Shown piece after piece: positions 56,479-64,000 of a stretch of 64,000 bases of DNA. Location of the stretch: contig NZ_JAPNKC010000001.1 in assembly GCF_026626705.1 (NCBI RefSeq), positions 8,264,001 to 8,328,000 on the forward strand. The letters are read 5' to 3'. The DNA comes from Pyxidicoccus sp. MSG2 (lineage in GTDB: Bacteria; Myxococcota; Myxococcia; Myxococcales; Myxococcaceae). Both the position numbers and the translations under genes were made by a program. The notes beneath the pieces were generated by a model. That model was not told where the DNA came from. It did not search any database and saw only the letters and a list, made by a program, of their open reading frames with translations. Positions within the stretch are counted from its first letter, which is position 1; each line of letters starts with the position of its first letter.

Positions 56479-58056
56479 TCACTGCTTCGCGGGAGCCCCG
56501 AGCGGCACCGGCACCACGCGCGAAGCGCCGAAGGCCGGCGCCCAGACGTCCTGCACCTCGGGCCCGTTGAGGAACGTCACCAGCGCCCGGAAGGCGGACA
56601 GCGGGCCTCCCAGGCTTTCCGCCCACGCCTGTCCCCGAGGCGAGAGGTTGGGCACCAGCGGCCCCAGTTCCTCCAGCGTTGACGCGGAGCGGGTGACGGC
56701 GAGCCCCTCATCTCGCAGCCGCTGGGGCACGTACAGCGGCGCGAAGCGCGCGTGCCGGTGGTCGTGCACGCAGCCCTCCTCTTCCAGCAACGCGGCCGAC
56801 AGTGGCAGCTCGCGCACGTTGAAGAGGAGCTTCACCGAGCCCAGGTGCGGGTCATACGGCCCGCGCAGCCGGTGGTCGCCCCGGGGGATGAGGCGCCGGT
56901 CCAGGTAGCAGTACGCCAGCGCCTCGTGCGGCACCGTGCCCCGGTGGCGCGCGCCTCCGTAGCGGAAGAAGGGACGCACGTGGCTCGGGTCCACCTCCAG
57001 CGGCGGGCCCGCCTTCAGCTCGCGCAGCTTGGGGAGCAGCGTCTCCGGCAGTCCATGCGCCCGCGCGAAGTCGGGCAGCTCTTCCTTTCGGGCCGCGGCG
57101 AAGGCTCGCAGGCGCGCCAGCAGTCGCTCCGCGTCCGCATCCACCAGCAGCTCGTCGAAGCGTGTCTTCACGCCGGGCAGGCTCACCGGAACCAGCGTGC
57201 TCAGCGGTTCGCCCTCCGCCCGCCAGCGCGCGTCCAGGTCCGCGGCCTCCGGGGCCGTGGGCGCGAGGCGCCACTCCGGGGATGCGGGCGTGAAGCCCTG
57301 CCAGACGCCCCGGCGCTCGTAGCGCGGTGCCCCCCGAGGGCCCGGCAGCGAGGACCACACGGTGATGCACGTGCGCACCTGCGTGCCGGAGAAGGCGCCG
57401 GGGCCCAGGTCCACGACCTCGCGCAGGGACAGCGTGGCCAGCAGGGACTGGCGCAGCGGAGCGTAGAGGAACGCGTCCAGAAGCGTCGCCGGGGTGATGA
57501 AGGCGAGCACTCCGGGACGCGAGACGAGCCGGTGCGCGGCCACCAGCAGGAAGAAGGCGAAGTCGTCGCGCAGGCTGGTGCCCGGCGGCAGGGCCAGCGG
57601 GAGCAGGGCGCGCAGGCGCGCGTAGGTGCTCGCGTCCTTCAGCACCGGCGACGTGCCGTTGTAGGGCGGGTTTCCCACCCACAGCTCCCGGTGCTCCGGC
57701 GGCGTGGCGGCGAGCAGCGGCTCCAGCCCGCCGCGCAGCGAATCTCCCACGCGGATGTCCGCGCCGGGCACGCGGGACTGGCAGACGCGCGCCACCTCCG
57801 GGTCCAGCTCCAGGCCGCACAGTCGCGCATCGGGCCGCCGCTTCGCCGCCGCCGCGAGGAAGGCTCCCGCGCCGCACGCCGGGTCCACCACGGTGAGCGG
57901 GCCTCCACCCAGGTGCTCCAGCGCGAGCGCCAGCGTGCGCTCCACCAGCGGCGCGGGCGTGAAGAACGCACCCACCGCCTTGCGGTTCAGCCCGGGGAAC
58001 TGACGGACGAGCTTCTCCTCGTCCACCTCCAACGGGCTGTTGGCAGCGCGTCGCAT
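56479..58056 (-). CDS. N6-adenine DNA methyltransferase, apparently orphan
   Basis: A 525-residue class I methyltransferase. The SAM-binding motif I DPACGAGAF is at 58-66 and the catalytic motif IV NPPYN at 129-133, the order of gamma-type N6-adenine enzymes. An N-terminal KAVGAFFTPAPLVERT segment matches Eco57I/type IIG-like enzymes. The C-terminal part (about 240-525) should hold target recognition. There is no PD-(D/E)xK nuclease motif in the protein and no endonuclease gene beside it. The ATG at 58056 follows GGGGGGA; 58068 and 58083 are alternatives. The gene stands alone. Confidence 0.8.
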   Translation of the reverse strand: MRRAANSPLEVDEEKLVRQFPGLNRKAVGAFFTPAPLVERTLALALEHLGGGPLTVVDPACGAGAFLAAAAKRRPDARLCGLELDPEVARVCQSRVPGADIRVGDSLRGGLEPLLAATPPEHRELWVGNPPYNGTSPVLKDASTYARLRALLPLALPPGTSLRDDFAFFLLVAAHRLVSRPGVLAFITPATLLDAFLYAPLRQSLLATLSLREVVDLGPGAFSGTQVRTCITVWSSLPGPRGAPRYERRGVWQGFTPASPEWRLAPTAPEAADLDARWRAEGEPLSTLVPVSLPGVKTRFDELLVDADAERLLARLRAFAAARKEELPDFARAHGLPETLLPKLRELKAGPPLEVDPSHVRPFFRYGGARHRGTVPHEALAYCYLDRRLIPRGDHRLRGPYDPHLGSVKLLFNVRELPLSAALLEEEGCVHDHRHARFAPLYVPQRLRDEGLAVTRSASTLEELGPLVPNLSPRGQAWAESLGGPLSAFRALVTFLNGPEVQDVWAPAFGASRVVPVPLGAPAKQ

Positions 58057-58299
58057 CCGTCCCCCCATCCTAGCCACCGACATACCGCGCCCGGGCCGGG
58101 CCCACCCCGAGGTCCTCCACTCAGACGCGCTGGTGTGTCCTTCGCGTCAACTCACCTGCCCTGGAGGGCGATACGCGTCGCGGCGTGCCTTCGCGGCCGA
58201 CCCACGGCGCAAGGGCCGTCGCGCGTTGGGCGGTGGCAGCAGGGCCCGCGCTGGCGGGTCATGGCGGGAATGGCCGGGGGGCTCGACCCTGCGGCCACC

Positions 58300-60609
58300 A
58301 TGAAGACCCCCACCCGCCGCAGGGCCCTGTCGAGAGCCCTCGCCGCATGCTGCCTGCTGGTCGTCGTCCTCGCTGCTTCACCCGCCCAGGGACTGCCGCG
58401 CCTTCCTCCCGTGGCCGCCGTGACGCTGTCGCAGGCGACGCCGCCCCTGGACCTCGAGCCTGGACAGGTGGTGGTCACCTTCACCTTCGCGGACACGCTG
58501 AAGACCCAGGTGCTCGTAGGGCCGCTGTTCGCGAAGTACGGGATGCACGCCACGTTCTACATCAGCGCCGGGCGCATCGGCCGGTCGGGCTATCTCACGC
58601 TGGCGGACCTGCGCGCGCTCGCGGCCGCAGGGCACGAGATTGGCGGACACACGCTGGACCACGAGGACCTGGACCCGCTACCCCTGGCGGAGCAGCGGCA
58701 TCAGGTCTGCGACTGCCGCGTGGCCCTCATGGGCTACGGATTTCCCGTCACCTCGTTCGCCTACCCCTTCGGCTCGGAGGGCGCCACGGCGAAGCAGACG
58801 GTCATCTTCTGCAACTACAACAACGCGCGCCACACGGGCCGCATCCGCTCGCCCACGGGGTGCAACTCCTGTCCGTTGGCGGAGAGCGTCCCTCCCGCGG
58901 ACGCGTTCAGCATCCGCTCGCCCACCTCCATCAAGTCGGACTGGACGCTCGCCAATCTGCAGAGCCTCGTGCTCCAGGCGGAGAACGGCGGTGGAGGGTG
59001 GATCATGATTTCCCTCCACGACATCTGCTCGGGCTGTGGCACCTATGCCATCACCGAGTCCCTGCTGGACTCGTTCCTCGCCTGGCTCGCGCCGCGCGTG
59101 TCCCGAGGCACCTTCGTCCGCACCGCGCATGAGGTGGTGGGCGGGGCCGTGAAGCCGCCCATCCGCGCCGATGGTGGTGTGGTCGACGGGGGCGTTCCCG
59201 ATGCGGGCGTGCTGGACGCCGGGTCACCGGATGCGGGCACTCCGGATGCGGGCACTCCGGATGCCGGGACTCCCGACGCGGGCATCCCCGACGCGGGCGT
59301 ACCGGATGGAGGCTCGCCGGACGGTGGTGGGCCCCAGTTGCTCCCGAACCCCTCGCTGGAGGTGGACGCCGATGGCGACAACGTCCCGGACTGCTGGAAG
59401 CGCACCAATGCCGGCACGCAGTCCGGAAGCTGGAGCCGGACGACGGACGCGCACAGCGGGAGCTGGGCGCAACGGGTGACCCTCACCAGCCTCTCCACCG
59501 GCGGCGAGCGGCGGCTGGAGATTCGTCAGGACTTCGGCACGTGCCCGCCCTCCGTCGTGGTGGGGCGCCGCTATCGCGTCTCCGCCTGGTACAAGACGAC
59601 GGCTCGCGCGGGCTTCAGGGCCTTCTACCGGACGGCCTCGGGCTGGGTGGCCTGGAGCGCGGGGCCGGACCTGCCCACGAGCACCAGCTACAGACAGGGA
59701 GAGTGGCTCACCCCACCGGTGCCCTCGGGCGCGGTGGCCATCAGCGTGGCGCTGGCATTGCGCTCCACGGGCACGCTCACCATGGATGATTTCAGCCTCG
59801 TGGACGCGGGCACTTCACCCACCTCGACGCTCACCGTCCTGTCGCCTCGTGGCGGTGAGAGCCTGTCCGAGGGTGCTCCGATGGGCCTGCGCTGGAGCGA
59901 CACCGGCTCGGAAGCCACGGTGGACCTCGCCTGGTCTCCCGACCTGGGGAGCACGTGGACGCCCATTGCCTCGGGTGTGCCGAACACGGGTCGCTACACC
60001 TGGAGGGTGCCAGGGATGCTCACCACGCGCGGGTTGCTGCGCGTGTCCCATCCTGCGGCGTCCGGCATGTCGGCCCAGAGCCAGGGGCCGTTCTCCATCT
60101 TCCTGCCCGCCCTGGGCCGCGTGGTCCGGTTCGGCGACGTGTGGCGCTATGACGCGAGCGGCGTGGACCCCGGGCCGGACTGGTTCCTGCCTGCCTTCGA
60201 CGACTCCGCGTGGGCCACGGGGCCCGGCGAGCTGGGCTACGGAGACGGCGACGAGGGCACGGTGCTGCTGCGCACGTTCTCCGCGCAGCCCAGCATCTAC
60301 TTCCGCAAGAAGGTGATGCTCGCCCGTCCCATCTCCTCCGCCACCCTGCGCGTCCGCTTCGATGACGGAGTGGCCGTGTGGGTGAATGGCACGCTCGTCT
60401 TCAGCCGCGAGGTGGATGGAGGGCTGGCGCACACGGCCTATGCGAGCGCCTCCCTGGACAACGCCGTGGTGGACGTGGCGCTCCCCGCTTCGGTGTTCGT
60501 CGCCGGGGAGAACACGGCGGCGGTGATGGTGAAGCAGGTCGGGCCCAACTCGCCAGATGTCTCGTTCGACCTGCAGCTCGACACGGTGGCCGCGCCTGCC
60601 GCTGAGTGA
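58300..60609 (+). CDS. exported NodB-like polysaccharide deacetylase with carbohydrate-binding modules
   Basis: A 769-residue secreted protein. A signal peptide (1-30) is followed by a NodB-type domain (about 55-285). Its two metal histidines are in GHTLDH (H117, H121), but the usual TFDDG reads TFADT, keeping Asp65 and lacking the catalytic-base Asp. A Pro-Asp-Ala-Gly repeat linker spans about 290-345. After it come a CBM-like module (LLPNPSLEVDADGDNVPDCW), a Kre9-like Ig module (VLSPRGGESLSEGAPMGLRW) and a galactose-binding-like C-terminus (about 605-769). A surface-polysaccharide target is likely. ATG 58300 starts the signal peptide; the longer frame upstream is spurious. Confidence 0.85.
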   Translation: MKTPTRRRALSRALAACCLLVVVLAASPAQGLPRLPPVAAVTLSQATPPLDLEPGQVVVTFTFADTLKTQVLVGPLFAKYGMHATFYISAGRIGRSGYLTLADLRALAAAGHEIGGHTLDHEDLDPLPLAEQRHQVCDCRVALMGYGFPVTSFAYPFGSEGATAKQTVIFCNYNNARHTGRIRSPTGCNSCPLAESVPPADAFSIRSPTSIKSDWTLANLQSLVLQAENGGGGWIMISLHDICSGCGTYAITESLLDSFLAWLAPRVSRGTFVRTAHEVVGGAVKPPIRADGGVVDGGVPDAGVLDAGSPDAGTPDAGTPDAGTPDAGIPDAGVPDGGSPDGGGPQLLPNPSLEVDADGDNVPDCWKRTNAGTQSGSWSRTTDAHSGSWAQRVTLTSLSTGGERRLEIRQDFGTCPPSVVVGRRYRVSAWYKTTARAGFRAFYRTASGWVAWSAGPDLPTSTSYRQGEWLTPPVPSGAVAISVALALRSTGTLTMDDFSLVDAGTSPTSTLTVLSPRGGESLSEGAPMGLRWSDTGSEATVDLAWSPDLGSTWTPIASGVPNTGRYTWRVPGMLTTRGLLRVSHPAASGMSAQSQGPFSIFLPALGRVVRFGDVWRYDASGVDPGPDWFLPAFDDSAWATGPGELGYGDGDEGTVLLRTFSAQPSIYFRKKVMLARPISSATLRVRFDDGVAVWVNGTLVFSREVDGGLAHTAYASASLDNAVVDVALPASVFVAGENTAAVMVKQVGPNSPDVSFDLQLDTVAAPAAE

Positions 60610-60612
60610 CGC

Positions 60613-61122
60613 TCAGGGCGAGGAGCCCACGTGCTGGCGTCCGCCTTCGCCAGCACTCGGTCCGCCGGTGGGAAGCCCATCGGGCCCGACGGACTTGCGC
60701 CGCATCACGGCTGCCTCCCATCCGCGGAAGAGCCCCATGCCCGCCAGCATGGCCGCGACGAAGAGCAGCACTGTGGGCGCGCCCTTCGCGAGCGAGACGA
60801 GCGCCGGCCCCGGGCAGTAGCCCGCCAGCCCCCAGCCGATGCCGAACAAGGCTGCTCCGCCAACGAGCCGCCGGTCCACTGGCGTCTGTGCCGGCTTGGG
60901 GAAGGCCGGCGCGAGCACCGGCTGCGGCCGCTTCAGGATGAACCGTCGCAGAACGGCGTGTGTCCCCACGGCCCCGGCCATGAGGAAGAGGAGGCTCGGG
61001 TCCCAGTCGCCAGCGACGTCGAGGAAGCCCATGACCCGGGCCGGGTCCGTCATTCCTCCGATGCCCAGGCCCAGCGCGAAGAGCAGGCCGGTCAACCCGG
61101 CCATCAGCACCGCCTTCATCAC
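60613..61122 (-). CDS. YeeE/YedE family protein, second half
   Basis: A 169-residue integral membrane protein with four hydrophobic segments and the family motif GWGLAGYCPGPAL with its conserved cysteine, plus GLGIGGMTDPARVMGF. This half-size unit pairs with the preceding gene to make the equivalent of a full YeeE/YedE transporter, which moves sulfur compounds such as thiosulfate. Its ATG overlaps the upstream gene's stop by a few bases. The C-terminal tail (GPDGLPTGGPSAGEGG) is hydrophilic. It belongs to a cluster with a persulfide dioxygenase. Confidence 0.85.
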   Translation of the reverse strand: MMKAVLMAGLTGLLFALGLGIGGMTDPARVMGFLDVAGDWDPSLLFLMAGAVGTHAVLRRFILKRPQPVLAPAFPKPAQTPVDRRLVGGAALFGIGWGLAGYCPGPALVSLAKGAPTVLLFVAAMLAGMGLFRGWEAAVMRRKSVGPDGLPTGGPSAGEGGRQHVGSSP

Positions 61123-61541
61123 GCACCTCCCATCAGGTGACGCATCACGAAGGCAGTGCCTATGCCGGTGGCCACGAAGACGCAGGTGGCCACGAGCGAG
61201 CGCGTGGCGCCGCGTGCCACGCCACAGACGCCGTGCCCGCTGGTGCAGCCTCCGCCCAGCCGTGAGCCGAAGCCGACGAGCAGGCCCGCGAGGACGGTGA
61301 CTCCCACACCCGAGACGACCGGGGCTCCCAACGCCCGGGGCAGGAAGACCGCCAGCAGCGCGCCCCCGAGGACGAGGCCGCCGATGAAGGCCGCGCGCCA
61401 GGCGATGTCACCGCTCGCGGGCGTGACGATGCCCGCGGTGATGCCGCTGACGCCCGCGATGCGGCCGTTGAAGAGGAGCAGCAGGGAGGCGCTGATGCCA
61501 ATGAGGACGCCGCCCAGGAGCGAAAGGAGGAATGGATTCAT
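61119..61541 (-). CDS. YeeE/YedE family protein, first half
   Basis: A 140-residue integral membrane protein. It has about four hydrophobic segments with the motifs LLLLFNGRIAGVSGITAG and LGGGCTSGHGVCG, whose cysteines are the conserved YeeE/YedE signature for sulfur-substrate handling. The start MNPFLLSLLGG (61541) fits half-size YeeE; a longer frame upstream is proline-rich and unconvincing. It overlaps the second half by ATGA-type overlap. With the persulfide dioxygenase upstream it forms a small sulfur operon. Confidence 0.88.
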   Translation of the reverse strand: MNPFLLSLLGGVLIGISASLLLLFNGRIAGVSGITAGIVTPASGDIAWRAAFIGGLVLGGALLAVFLPRALGAPVVSGVGVTVLAGLLVGFGSRLGGGCTSGHGVCGVARGATRSLVATCVFVATGIGTAFVMRHLMGGA

Positions 61542-61715
61542 CGTCGGATCACCTGAGAGCATGAAGGCCCGCCCAGGGCTTCGGGGCGAGGAAGGAGAAG
61601 GCGCGCGTCGCGCACGTTGATGCGACACCCGGTGGTGTGTCGGCGCCGGGGGGCACGCGGCTCGCCGCGCCGCGGGAGGAGGGGCTGTTGTCGGGAGTGG
61701 GCATGGTGCGGGGCC

Positions 61716-62420
61716 TCACTGCATCGCGTGCTGGGAAGACGGCGGGAGCCCGCAGGCGCGGTTCGCGGGCACGGCCACGTCGATCTGCTTGGGCTTCGGC
61801 AGGTCGAGGTGGTCCATGATGCGGATGAACTCCTCACGGCTCCTGCCGGCGACGCGCGGGTTGTGGTGCTTCTCCTCGCCAATCGTCGTCACCGTCAGGC
61901 CCTTGTAGTCATGCGCGGGGTAGACGAGCGTCTCGTCGGGAAGGGCGAACAGCACCCGGGTGATGGAATCATAGAGCACGCTCGCGCTCCCGTTCTGGAA
62001 GTCGGTGCGCCCATTGCCCCGGATGAGCAGCGCGTCCCCGGTGAAGACGCGGTCGCCCAGGAGGTAGCTCACGCTGTCATCGGTGTGGCCCGGCGTGGCG
62101 AGCACCCGGAGTTCCACCGCTCCCACGCGCACCACGTCACCGTGATTCACGTGGACGTCGGCGCAGCCCGCGCCCGCCGCGCCTCCCACCACCGTGGCGC
62201 CCGTGCGCTGACGCAGGAGCCCCGACGCCGTGACGTGGTCCGCGTGCACGTGCGTGTCGAAGACATGGCTGAGCGTGAGGCCGAGCTGGCGCACCAGGGT
62301 GAGGTCGCGCTCCGCCTGCTCGGCCACCGGGTCGATGAGGAGCGCCTTGCGGCTGGCCAGGTCGGCGATGAGATAGGTATAGGTCGACGACGTGGCATCG
62401 AAGAGTTGTCGGAAGAGCAT
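61716..62420 (-). CDS. MBL-fold persulfide dioxygenase (ETHE1-like)
   Basis: A 234-residue metallo-beta-lactamase-fold protein. The metal motif THVHADHVT, the TPGHTDDS, FTGDALLIRG and YPAHDYKG segments, and the ETHE1-type GRTDFQNGSA loop identify it as a glutathione persulfide dioxygenase, which oxidises sulfane sulfur to sulfite. The second of two close ATGs (62420) lies 8 bases after AGGAGG and is preferred; the first (62426) lies only 2 bases after it. It leads the sulfur cluster and is divergent from an ECF sigma factor. It ends 174 bases before the YeeE pair on the same strand, a gap in which I see no gene. Confidence 0.9.
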   Translation of the reverse strand: MLFRQLFDATSSTYTYLIADLASRKALLIDPVAEQAERDLTLVRQLGLTLSHVFDTHVHADHVTASGLLRQRTGATVVGGAAGAGCADVHVNHGDVVRVGAVELRVLATPGHTDDSVSYLLGDRVFTGDALLIRGNGRTDFQNGSASVLYDSITRVLFALPDETLVYPAHDYKGLTVTTIGEEKHHNPRVAGRSREEFIRIMDHLDLPKPKQIDVAVPANRACGLPPSSQHAMQ

Positions 62421-62455
62421 CGGCATGGCCTCCTCACGGTGAGAGTCAGGCCGAT

Positions 62456-62479
62456 GGAAAAAGGATTCAGCGGGGCGTC
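62456..62479 (+). promoter_or_regulatory. candidate ECF-type promoter upstream of the sigma factor
   Basis: GGAA (62456-62459) and CGTC (62476-62479) are separated by 16 bases, close to the GGAAC-N15/16-CGTC pattern of many ECF sigma factors. It points at the ECF gene at 62545, which would then be autoregulated. The -35 lacks the C, so this is provisional. Coordinates are good to within a base. Confidence 0.4.
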
Positions 62480-62544
62480 CGGAAGAGGGCGTCTGCTCCC
62501 CAGCCGGGCGGCCCCCGGGCCGGGCGGCCGAGAGAAGGACTCCC

Positions 62545-63360
62545 ATGGCGGCGAGAAGTGAGGCGGAGCTGTTGGCGGCGGCCCGGGAGGGAGATGGCGA
62601 GGCGCTGGAAGCGCTGCTCGTCCGGCATGAGCGTCAGGTGTACCGGTTCGGGCTGCGCATGTGCGGCTCGGAGGAGGACGCGAAGGATGTGCTCCAGGAG
62701 ACGCTGCTGACGGCCTTCCGGGGCCTGCACGCCTTCCGTGGGGACGCGGAGCTGTCCACGTGGCTCTACCAGGTGGCCAGGACGCATTGCTTCCGCGCGC
62801 GGCGCAGGAGGGCCGGCGTGCCCGAGGAGCACCTGCCCCTCGACTCACCCGCCGCGGCCGATGTGCCCGTCGAAGGCCCGCCGCCCGACGAGAAGGCGCA
62901 CGCCCGGCAGATGGGTGAGGTCCTCCAGGCCGCCATCCTCGCGCTGCCAGACGCGTACCGCGAGACGCTCATCCTCCGGGACGTGGAGGGGCTCTCCGCA
63001 GAGGAGGCCGCGCGCGTGGTGGGCATCGAGGTGCGGGCGCTCAAGAGTCGGCTGCACCGCGCGCGGATGCAGCTCCGTGAGCACCTCTCCACGCTGCTCG
63101 GCGAGGACGCGGCGGCGGGAGGCCAGGGCTGCCCGGAGCTGGCCCAGGAGCTCTCCGATTACGCCGGCCAGGACATCGACCAGGCCACCTGTGTCCGTAT
63201 CGAGGACCACCTGGGACGCTGCCCGCGCTGCGCCGAGGAGTGCGAGTCTCTCAAGCGCACCGTCTCCCTGTGCCGCCGTATTCCCGGCGACGAGGTGCCC
63301 GCGCCCGTGCGCGCGGCGGTGCGGCAGGCGCTCCACGGCACCGTGGCGCCGCGGGCCTGA
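62545..63360 (+). CDS. ECF sigma factor with fused C-terminal zinc-finger (zf-HC2-like) domain
   Basis: A 271-residue protein. Regions 2 (about 20-85: QVYRFGLRMCGSEEDAKDVLQETLL, RGDAELSTWLYQVART) and 4 (about 125-185: ALPDAYRETLILRDVEGLSAEEAARVVGIEVRALKSRL) are standard ECF sequence. The C-terminal 75 residues carry CPELAQELSDYAG and HLGRCPRCAEEC (His222-x3-Cys226-x2-Cys229), the pattern of anti-sigma zinc fingers. Putting both in one chain implies self-inhibition through metal or thiol chemistry. It is divergent from the persulfide dioxygenase, so a sulfide or persulfide signal is a reasonable guess. ATG 62545 follows AGAAGGA. Confidence 0.85.
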   Translation: MAARSEAELLAAAREGDGEALEALLVRHERQVYRFGLRMCGSEEDAKDVLQETLLTAFRGLHAFRGDAELSTWLYQVARTHCFRARRRRAGVPEEHLPLDSPAAADVPVEGPPPDEKAHARQMGEVLQAAILALPDAYRETLILRDVEGLSAEEAARVVGIEVRALKSRLHRARMQLREHLSTLLGEDAAAGGQGCPELAQELSDYAGQDIDQATCVRIEDHLGRCPRCAEECESLKRTVSLCRRIPGDEVPAPVRAAVRQALHGTVAPRA

Positions 63361-63386
63361 GCTTCACGTCGAAGACGGGCGCGGGA

Positions 63387-63447
63387 CCCGGGCCCCTTGG
63401 TGGCCCGGGCCCCGTCCCTGCCCTCCCATCGAGGAGGAGTGGGAGGG
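63387..63447. terminator. two hairpins between convergent genes
   Basis: CCCGGGCC (63387-63394) pairs with GGCCCGGG (63402-63409), and CCCTCCCA (63421-63428) with TGGGAGGG (63440-63447). They lie between the ECF gene and the convergent symporter gene and probably stop transcription from either side. Confidence 0.55.
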
Positions 63448-63454
63448 CGAACCT

Positions 63455-64000
63455 TCAGGCCTTGCTCGGCTGGACTCCCGACGGCGGCGTGGCGACGGCC
63501 GCGGAGGCCGGCACCTCCGGCGCGGGCAGGCCCTCCGTGGGCGCGCCCACGTGCATCCGGTGCCGCACCTCGGCGAAGCGCTCGGAGGCCTCGCGCTCCG
63601 GGAAGAGCAGCGACACCACCACGCCCACCACGAAGGCCAGGGGGATGGTGATGACGCCCGGGTTCTTCAGCGGGAAGAACGCCTCGGTGTTCTTCAGCAG
63701 GTCCACCTGCACCGTGGGCGACAGGAAGATGAGCACCACCGCGCTGAACGTGCCCACCAGCATGCTGGCCACCGCGCCATTCGTGGTGAACTTCTTCCAC
63801 GACATGGACAGCAGCAGCGCGGGGAAGTTGCCGCTCGCGGCGATGGCGAAGGCCAGTCCCACCATGAAGGCCACGTTCTGCCCCTTGAAGATGACCCCGA
63901 GCACCACCGCGAGCACTCCCAGCAGGAGGCTGGCGAGCCGCGCCACCTTCAGTTGCTCGTGCTCGGGTGCCTTGCCCTTGCGCACCACGGTGGACCACAA
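63455..64000 (-). CDS. actP: sodium:solute (acetate-type) symporter, C-terminal part
   Basis: The last 181 residues of a solute:sodium symporter, cut by the right edge of the window. Hydrophobic helices (VARLASLLLGVLAVVLGVIF, VAFMVGLAFAIAASGNFPALLLS, IPLAFVVGVVVSLLFP) and the segment SWKKFTTNGAVASMLVG resemble ActP, which imports acetate and other short acids. The C-terminus ends in a long Ala/Pro-rich tail (PTEGLPAPEVPASAAVATPPSG) and an EREASERFAEVRHRMHVG segment. Substrate specificity cannot be settled from this fragment. Confidence 0.8.
   Translation of the reverse strand: MWSTVVRKGKAPEHEQLKVARLASLLLGVLAVVLGVIFKGQNVAFMVGLAFAIAASGNFPALLLSMSWKKFTTNGAVASMLVGTFSAVVLIFLSPTVQVDLLKNTEAFFPLKNPGVITIPLAFVVGVVVSLLFPEREASERFAEVRHRMHVGAPTEGLPAPEVPASAAVATPPSGVQPSKA

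Noticed and set aside
56752-58299. Upstream extension of the NodB-like protein by about 516 codons
   Set aside because: It is antisense to the DNA methyltransferase. The signal peptide at 58300 marks the true start.
60609-60613. Possible gap gene between the NodB-like gene and YeeE
   Set aside because: Only a few bases separate the stops; nothing can be encoded.
61542-61715. Small minus-strand frame between the persulfide dioxygenase and YeeE
   Set aside because: It is proline- and arginine-rich, has no ribosome site at useful spacing and no recognisable motif; treated as intergenic.

Overview
This 64 kb window is very GC-rich, with strong third-position G/C bias, and comes from a deltaproteobacterial myxobacterium, most likely Myxococcaceae (Myxococcus, Corallococcus or a relative). 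Supporting signs are a eukaryote-like Ser/Thr kinase fused to an ATPase, a sigma-54 activator, an RpoH-box sigma factor, many lipoproteins and low-complexity proteins, a bactofilin-type protein and 'PDAG' spacer repeats. It is mostly chromosomal backbone. The only mobile element is one complete IS30-family insertion sequence at 54380-55688. I saw no rRNA, tRNA, CRISPR array or prophage. No gap between genes exceeds about 300 bases.

Layout. 1-4150 is a leftward operon: truncated SDR, histidine phosphatase, phosphotransferase-family kinase, SDR, acyl-CoA dehydrogenase. A divergent LysR regulator follows. The set resembles kinase-plus-dehydrogenase systems for 4-hydroxyacyl-CoA catabolism. 5188-9474 holds a cytochrome P450, a TetR regulator with a near-perfect operator palindrome, a membrane-anchored bactofilin-like protein and an aldose-epimerase-like protein. 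9482-16022 pairs proline catabolism (pruA, leftward) with a tightly coupled rightward purine-degradation operon: FAD monooxygenase, allantoinase, allantoicase, OHCU decarboxylase and HIU hydrolase. This covers urate to ureidoglycolate plus urea without a classical uricase. 16024-25816 carries a response regulator, a small charged protein, a trypsin-like lipoprotein, a 1235-residue kinase/ATPase, a DsbA-fold isomerase, a thiolase, small proteins and a frame-interrupted rhomboid-like protein.

25845-29173 holds a sigma-54 activator with an aromatic-sensor N-terminus, divergent from an extradiol dioxygenase that has a clear -24/-12 promoter, followed by a YceI protein. 29304-35141 encodes a 1945-residue repetitive protein with a prion-like Q/Y/G-rich N-terminus, long acidic repeats and a folded C-terminal domain. 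35267-39297 has a MA-type metallopeptidase, threonine ammonia-lyase and glutamate dehydrogenase. 39359-44194 has an XRE regulator, a DEAD-box helicase with three DbpA-type RNA-binding domains, an RpoH-family sigma factor and a lipoprotein. 44199-53143 has an unusual ketosynthase, a duplicated-domain membrane protein, membrane proteins, a DUF4159/VWA pair and a serine beta-lactamase-like hydrolase.

53222-60609 has an unrecognised protein, the IS30 element, Cu-Zn superoxide dismutase, an orphan N6-adenine DNA methyltransferase and a secreted multidomain NodB-like protein. 60613-63360 is a sulfur cluster: two YeeE/YedE half-transporters and a persulfide dioxygenase. It is divergent from an ECF sigma factor carrying its own C-terminal zinc-finger domain and a plausible autoregulated promoter. 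The window ends in a truncated acetate-type symporter.

The most notable items are the giant prion-like repeat protein, the triple-DbpA helicase, the uricase-free purine operon, the sigma-54/dioxygenase switch, the 4-hydroxyacyl-CoA-type operon and the sulfur/ECF cluster. Functional statements rest on motifs read by eye; no database search was run.
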